Positions 58,063 through 64,000 of a DNA stretch of 64,000 bases are shown piece after piece. A program made the translations under genes and the position numbers. The stretch is from positions 144,987,861-145,051,860 of the forward strand of contig NC_079492.1 of the NCBI RefSeq assembly GCF_020520425.1, given 5' to 3'. Origin of the DNA: Spinacia oleracea (lineage: Eukaryota; Streptophyta; Magnoliopsida; Caryophyllales; Amaranthaceae). The number at the start of each line of letters is the position of its first letter. Within the stretch, counting starts at the first letter, position 1. Below the pieces are notes generated by a model. The model saw only the letters and a program-made list of their open reading frames with translations. It made no database searches and was not told the DNA's origin.

Positions 58063-58969
58063 TAACTCACAATCTCACATGTGGTACAAACTCCAAAGTG
58101 AATTTTACTACTCTAACATACTGCAATTTAATTTAATTTTTCGAGATGATTTTAGCTCTTCTTTTCACTTGTATGCTTTTTACCCCCTCTGAAATTCGTT
58201 TTCCTCAAGTATTAAAAAATTAGTACTCAGTAATTAAAAAATTAGGAATGGGTTAATTGTGAGTACAAAAATGGTAAATGGGTCAAAAATAAATGGACCG
58301 GGCTGCAGTGTTTAGACATTCTCTGCATTGACAGGTCTGCTAAATGCGAAGGCTCAAAAATTAAGTGTCGGGTGGTCTTTGGGCTTTTTCTGTGAGTGGT
58401 GGGGTCCACTTGGTTTAGACCCAAAACATTCCTTTGGAATTTGGGACGCAACAGTCACACCCCGTCTATCATTAGATCATTAGCGCCTCTTATTTTGTTC
58501 AACTAATTATACCAATGGATTTTAAAACTTCAATTAATTACTCATACGTTTTTAATTCTTCATTTTAAATTTTTGTACTTGTGTCATTGTGTGTTGGGGG
58601 TTCTGGAAGGAAATAATTCAGTTCAAAATATTACTCGTTATGTTTTATTCGTGTTTTAATATTTTAATAATTCACTGACTAGACATTTTACATATCTATA
58701 TTCTCAAACACTTTGTATCTTAAAAGTGTTGATTAAATAAACATTATGTATATGTATCATTTTAGAAGGTCGGATAACTCAAGTGGTATGGAGGGAAATA
58801 ATATTTTTTTGGTATGGTTCTAATTTCATTTTATATGGAGTTTTAGTTTAATCCTTCATATATAGAGTATATTTCTTTGTTTTTTGTAAATTGTTTTCGG
58901 TGCAAAGTATTCAAAATTTTGAAGGTTGGTGACGTTCATATTAATGTATAAGGTCTTGATAATGTTAGC
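58063..58969. other. Intergenic, no gene seen
   Basis: AT-rich sequence. A 69-codon minus-strand frame (58242-58451) has no recognisable features. Confidence 0.4.
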
Positions 58970-59665
58970 AGCGCGTCTCCTGTGAGACCAGTTACACCAT
59001 CAACTTGATGGTGTGACGAGCGCGAAATCAATAGCGTACCTCCCCTAAAACTATATAAAAAAAAGTAACAGATCTAAAATATAGAAGTAACATACCTAAA
59101 CTAAAAAAGTACCTCCTCTAAAATTATATAAAAAAAAGAAGTAACATGTCTAAACTATAGAAGTAACATACCTAAACTAAAAATGTACCTCCTCTAAAAC
59201 TATTCCGTATAAAAAAAAAAAAGTAACATGTCTAAACTATAGAAGTAACATACCTAAACTAAAAAAAATACCTCCTCTAAAATTATTAAAAAAAATTTAA
59301 CATGTCTAAGCTATAAAAGTAACATACATAAACTACTCCGTATAAAAAAAAGTAACATGTATAAACTATAGAAGTAACATACCTAAACTAAAAAAAGTAC
59401 TTCCTCTAAAATTATATTAAAAAAAAGTAACATGTCTAAACTATAGAAGTAACATACCTAAACTAAGAAGGTATCTCCCCTAAAACTACTCCGTACAAAA
59501 AAAAAGTAATATGTATAAACTATAGAAGTAACATATATAAACTAAAAAAAGTACCTCCTCTAAAATTATATAAAAAAAAGTAACATGACTATAGAAATAA
59601 CATACCTAAATTCACAAGTGTGAACTGATCTCACCATCAGTTGATGATGAGGAGAGTCTCTTATA
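58970..59665. mobile_element. Unclassified transposon with GTAACATACCTAAACT repeats, copy 2
   Basis: The left end CAGCGCGTCTCCTGTGAGAC plus ACACCATCAACTTGATGGTG pairs loosely with the inverse of the right end (CATCAGTTGATGATGAGGAG, then AGTCTC). Between them, 59040-59600 holds about seven 70-85-bp units built from AAGTAACATGTCTAAACTAT and GTACCTCCTCTAAAA. Related to 51390-52215. Confidence 0.6.
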
Positions 59666-59974
59666 AGCTTGGGTAATGCTAGTTGGTAATCTTGATTGAA
59701 AGGACAAAGTATAGGGGTAGTAAGCTAGGATAAATTTTATGTTTGAGACTTTGAGCCAAGATATACTACTAGAAGGGATTGGATTATTGGAAGAAACAAG
59801 TATCATTGTTGATGTAACTTTACATTCAATGGTCCATTACCTTTTTATTCTTTTCACACTAATTCAACCTTTGTTCCCAACAGCCTTTTATATATATTTT
59901 AGAGAAATTACGCAATTCCTTTTTCTATACACCGTAAATAAATATATACAGAGTAAATTACATTAAAAAAAATA

Positions 59975-60321
59975 CTCCATCCGTTTCTTTTTGTTCTTTA
60001 CGTTTAGCCTTTTGCAGGTTTATTAACGTCTAATTAATGTGCATTGAAATTCCTCTATTTTTTTTATTTAAATAAGGAAAATTACGTTTATTTATAATGT
60101 TTTTTACTTTTATACAAAATCTGATATTGAAAAAATGGGAAAAATTAATGTCCCAATAGAAAAGTGTGAGAAATTAAATAATCCAATAAATTTAATTGGT
60201 TAAAATAATCACTTGACATAAATTTTAATAAAATATTAAATGATAATATAAAAGAAAATGTAAATAACATTTTAAAACACCCAAAAAGAAAAACGTAAAG
60301 AACAAAAAGAAACGGAGGGAG
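59975..60321. mobile_element. Stowaway-like MITE, same subfamily as 16382-16761
   Basis: TA-flanked, with ends CTCCATCCGTTTCTTTTTG and CAAAAAGAAACGGAGGGAG. The interior TTTACG...CGTAAAG repeats match the relative. Confidence 0.85.
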
Positions 60322-61348
60322 TAATTATCAGCGGTGGACACTTCAACAAGAAAATGCCAGCCAGGATGATGAAATTACCAAGTATTTATATGAAATTATG
60401 AATGCATGCATTAAATTACTTTGAAGCCCTATTTATTGTGCATATTTCATATGTGAATTGTCCATTGAGAAATTACTATTCTCAAGCCATTAAGTACCTT
60501 TAGGTAGAACTTTACCTCGTCTTACCAACTACCCTCTTTCTTTTTAGGTATCGTATATCCAAAGTCATTTTTCACATTTTCTTTAAACATCATCCAAGAT
60601 CCATTAGGACCATTACAACATTGGAAGAGAATTTTTGTTGAATGGACTTGTGTATAGTATCTATCATTGACATGATGAGAGGCTAAGCTTATTTAACCAA
60701 TGAAGAATTGACTTCTTATCCAATCATGCAAATTTAATTATATTTATTGACATAAAAATGATAAAATAAAAGGAGGAGCATACTTGGCAAACAAAATCTT
60801 TGTAATGGGATTTAAATGGGCTTTTAACCAACAAAAATAAAGTGAAAAAAGAGACTTTGCCTACTTATATGGAAATTACTCGTACAAAAAACCCAAATAA
60901 AAATATAAAAAAAATTAAGTAGAAAAGAAAAGAAAAGTGATGACATTGCTAAATCTTTGATGCCGTTGACCTCATTCTCAACGGCCATGATGAGGCGTGT
61001 GGTGTCTTAGGGAGACAGAATTATAAGCTTTTTTTTTTTTGCAAGCTCTTAAAAATTTAGAATCTTTTTTTTCCTTTTTTCACTTCCTTTTCCTTTCTTT
61101 TTCTTCCAAGAATAATGGGCCAACTTTTTTATTTGAAGTAATATTAATGGGCCAACATTGTTACCACAAGTATACAAATGATGAGTTTTTTTTCAGTAAG
61201 GAAATGAAAATTATTAAGATTAAAACCTTATGTATATTATTTCAACTTATTTTCATTTACTTCTGGAAAAAAATAGATTTTGATCAATTTGGAAAAAATA
61301 AGTCCATGTAAGGAAAATAAGGGATATCCAAGTACATTATATAATTAA
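60322..61348. other. Intergenic, no gene seen
   Basis: AT-rich sequence. The 90-codon frame at 61039-61311 is low-complexity (Phe/Lys-rich) and not convincing. Confidence 0.4.
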
Positions 61349-61876
61349 AATAATAAAAATTTGTCAAAACTACCTTATACAATTGGAGTTTGCGAAAAAC
61401 TACCTTATAAAAAATGTTGTAATTAATTATCTTATAAAAAAATGTTGTAATTGGAGTTTTTGCAATAGTACTCTGCAAATGCAGAGAGCTTAAATGTAAT
61501 CTGCGGCCTCACCGCAAACTTTGTACTTTCGGAAGCAAAGCATTAATTAAATGATCCAAACAATTATCAAACAAAAAAAAAACTATCTTATAAAAATTTT
61601 TAGTTGTAAGATACTACCTTTGGTTGAATTATAAACATTGTTGAAACATTCCAGGTTGACTTTACTAGGTGCATCTCACGAGAAATGAGTAATTAAATGA
61701 CACGTGAGATGCATATGATAAAGTCATTCCCGGAATTTTGATTTAACGTTCATAATTCGGGAAATTGTAGTATCTTACAACAATTTTTTTTTATAATGTA
61801 GGTAATTACAACAATTTTTATAAGGTAGTTTTTTGCAAAAGCCCAAATTTATAAGGTAGTTTTTGATAAATTTCGT
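61349..61876. mobile_element. Inverted-repeat MITE, probably Mutator-like
   Basis: TTTGTCAAAACTACCTTATA at the left pairs with TATAAGGTAGTTTTTGATAA at the right. A further pair, AAAAACTACCTTATAAAAA and TTTTTATAAGGTAGTTTTTT, lies inside it. Long subterminal inverted ends resemble the Mutator-like MITEs in this window. Target duplication not clear. Confidence 0.62.
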
Positions 61877-64000
61877 TAATATAAAATTAAGTTCGAAAAA
61901 AGAAGAAGTGAAAATCAGGTGAATAGAATGCAACTTAACATAACTCATCTTCGGGGAAATAGAGGTGAGCAAATCATTATAAGAGTTAAAACAATAAAAC
62001 ATGAAAGAAGAATGGATGATTATGGAAAATGTAATGTCTAATTTGCCTCTCTAAAGCAGTGGTGAAAACTGAAAAGAATTAACGAACTTGCTCGAACTTC
62101 GAAAGATCCTTCTCCGCATCGTCAATTATCTCAATTCGAACTTTGCTACTACAGTGTACAAATGATGAGTGAAAATAAAGCCACCTTTTTCCCCTTTGAT
62201 CATTAATAGTGTGTTCATTTTCTTCCCACCTAGCAAAATAAAAATCGAAAATGGGGCTTCTTAGGCATTGTTTAGGCAGACATTTATAATTATTGCATTT
62301 TAAAGTAAAATTATAACAAGTAAATAATCCATATATAAATTAAAAATGCCGGTTTAAAAGGACCTCCAATCATTATTTTGGTTTAAAGTATGCTTCATTT
62401 TTCAACATCTTAATCATAGAAAACATTATAACATTCAATCAAATTGGTCATCTTTTATGAGTTAAGTTTGTTTTTGTGCATAAAATGGATAATTTCAAAT
62501 CTCAATTGGGTCAAGATGATAAGATTGATCATATATTGTTTTGTGTTGATAGGCCAAATTTAAAGGGTATATACAGTAATGTTAATAAATGATTTGAGAG
62601 GGAAAGAGGTGCCTAAGTCAATATTCTCATACATGGAAAAGGAGATTATGTTTTTTTGGGGACCATTTTTAATTTGTATTATTTCATTGTTTTTGAATTT
62701 TAATCATTAAATTTTCGTTAATTGTCCTCATATATGCAAGACACCTAAAATCAATCTATCCAACTTCATAACAAATATGCTACAATGGTACAAATTTGGC
62801 TACTCCTAAGTACGTACGTCTCAAACTGCATATAGAATTATCATTTACTACTCATACAACATTGTAAATGTAAAGTTGTCATCAGAGAAAATTTATGTAT
62901 ACATAAAATGACACGAACTTGAATGCGCATGTTTTTTTTTTAAAAATAGCACGCCTACTATGTATTCTGATTTAATCTGGTTCGTATGAAGAACTATGAA
63001 TGTTCACTCTTTATATGGAGAAAGTGCCTCGGATGCCCTTGACTCTCCTATACACACATTATTAGAAAGAAATATGTGCCCAAATTTGTTTGGTGGACTT
63101 GTAATATAGTGGCCGGCTATTGTTTGTTATGTACTCCGTATGATGAAGAGCATGATTATTTTTAACCCCTTTTTAGTTTTTACCCCACCTTATATATTTA
63201 CTCCGTACCTTTAACTATTACTGGACTAACATGGACCAATAGCCTGTTTTCTGCACATTAATCTGGTAAGAATACTATGGAATTGGATTTTTTCATGCAA
63301 AACATTCTCTTTTTTTAAAAAATAAAAATAATAATTTGATGAAAGGAGCCAAGGCTACGTACTACTCAATCGTATTTCGTATTATTTATTGATAAAAACA
63401 AAAGTTTGTAACAATTACATGTTCTACAGGTCTAGTCATATCCTTTATTAAGAAAGAGAGTCTACGTCACAAAATCAAAAGAGGTACATATATGACAATA
63501 AGAAGAGTAACCCCTCATTGCCCAAAAACAAAAACAAAAACAAAAAGAAAAAGAAAAAAAAGAAAAGAGTACCCCTTTGACTTTATTAAGTAATACTTTC
63601 TCATCTTTTATCAATATGTAACGGTCATAATATGATGTTTTGTTAGTCAAATCTTAACATTACTTATGATCAACAGGGCTAAACGACATCTCCTACCCGA
63701 ACTCTTGTGGAATACTCGTAATCAAGTTGGTTATGTTAGGTGAGCCACGCCATTTCATGCAAAATTAACATTCTCTATATATGCAGCCATATTGCTAATA
63801 ATGGTATAGAAAAACAAAAAACAAAAAACATAATTTTGTTAACATATAGTACCGCATAGTACGGAGTTGAATAATACAATAATCTTGTCTTTGAACACAA
63901 TTGACTGGGTTAAGAAAATGTGATGATTCAATTAGTATCAGCTGGTATAATTTAAGATGAGTAAAGTAACAGCTAATTAATTAAGATTAAAAACAAAGAA
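61877..64000. other. Intergenic, no gene seen
   Basis: AT-rich sequence to the window end. Two exact TACTCCGTA nonamers (63132, 63199) and an AAAAACAAAAAC-type run near 63525-63565. No exon, RNA gene or terminal repeat recognised. Confidence 0.4.

Overview
The window is nuclear DNA from a flowering plant. It shows spliced genes with GT-AG introns, plant-specific families (a Dof zinc-finger factor, an F-box remnant, an ORMDL protein with plant-type residues), and AT-rich intergenic DNA dense with plant transposons. The many Stowaway-type ends (CTCCCTCCGT) and a scattered TACTCCGTA nonamer suggest Amaranthaceae/Chenopodioideae (spinach or goosefoot relatives). That placement is an inference from memory, not proven here.

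Layout. 0-6.2 kb: the last exon of an Rsm22-type mitoribosome assembly gene (+) faces a seven-exon WD40 gene (-) whose last exon carries sixteen in-frame 75-bp repeats. 6.2-19.9 kb: no convincing gene. This stretch holds Helitron, CACTA, hAT, Tourist and Stowaway elements, a probable solo LTR, and a 1.7-kb Tourist-like element with a minisatellite core. 20.2-21.8 kb: a two-exon Dof transcription factor (+). 22-29 kb: transposons, including a three-layer nest (MITE, hAT, Mutator-like). 29.4-32.7 kb: a three-exon ORMDL sphingolipid regulator (-). 33.5-35.4 kb: a broken F-box gene between direct repeats. 35.6-36.9 kb: an intronless BTB protein gene (-). 37.9-46.0 kb: a five-coding-exon chimera (+) in which a degenerate lysyl-tRNA synthetase is joined in frame to an intact calcineurin-like phosphoesterase; its leader is duplicated and its largest intron holds an antisense Copia fragment. 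46-64 kb: a SINE, Stowaway elements, a Mutator-like inverted repeat, a truncated Ty3-gypsy element, a 3.8-kb chromovirus-type LTR, a second Helitron and a transposon family with internal GTTACTT-type repeats; no gene could be supported.

The genes are ordinary single plant genes, not an operon or pathway cluster. The most unusual objects are the synthetase-phosphoesterase chimera, the WD40 protein with a 395-residue repeat insert, the nested and duplicated repeat architecture around 23.8-25.2 kb and 38-39.3 kb, and the strong excess of TACTCCGTA. Exon borders were assigned by eye from splice signals, reading phase and family knowledge; no alignment was run.
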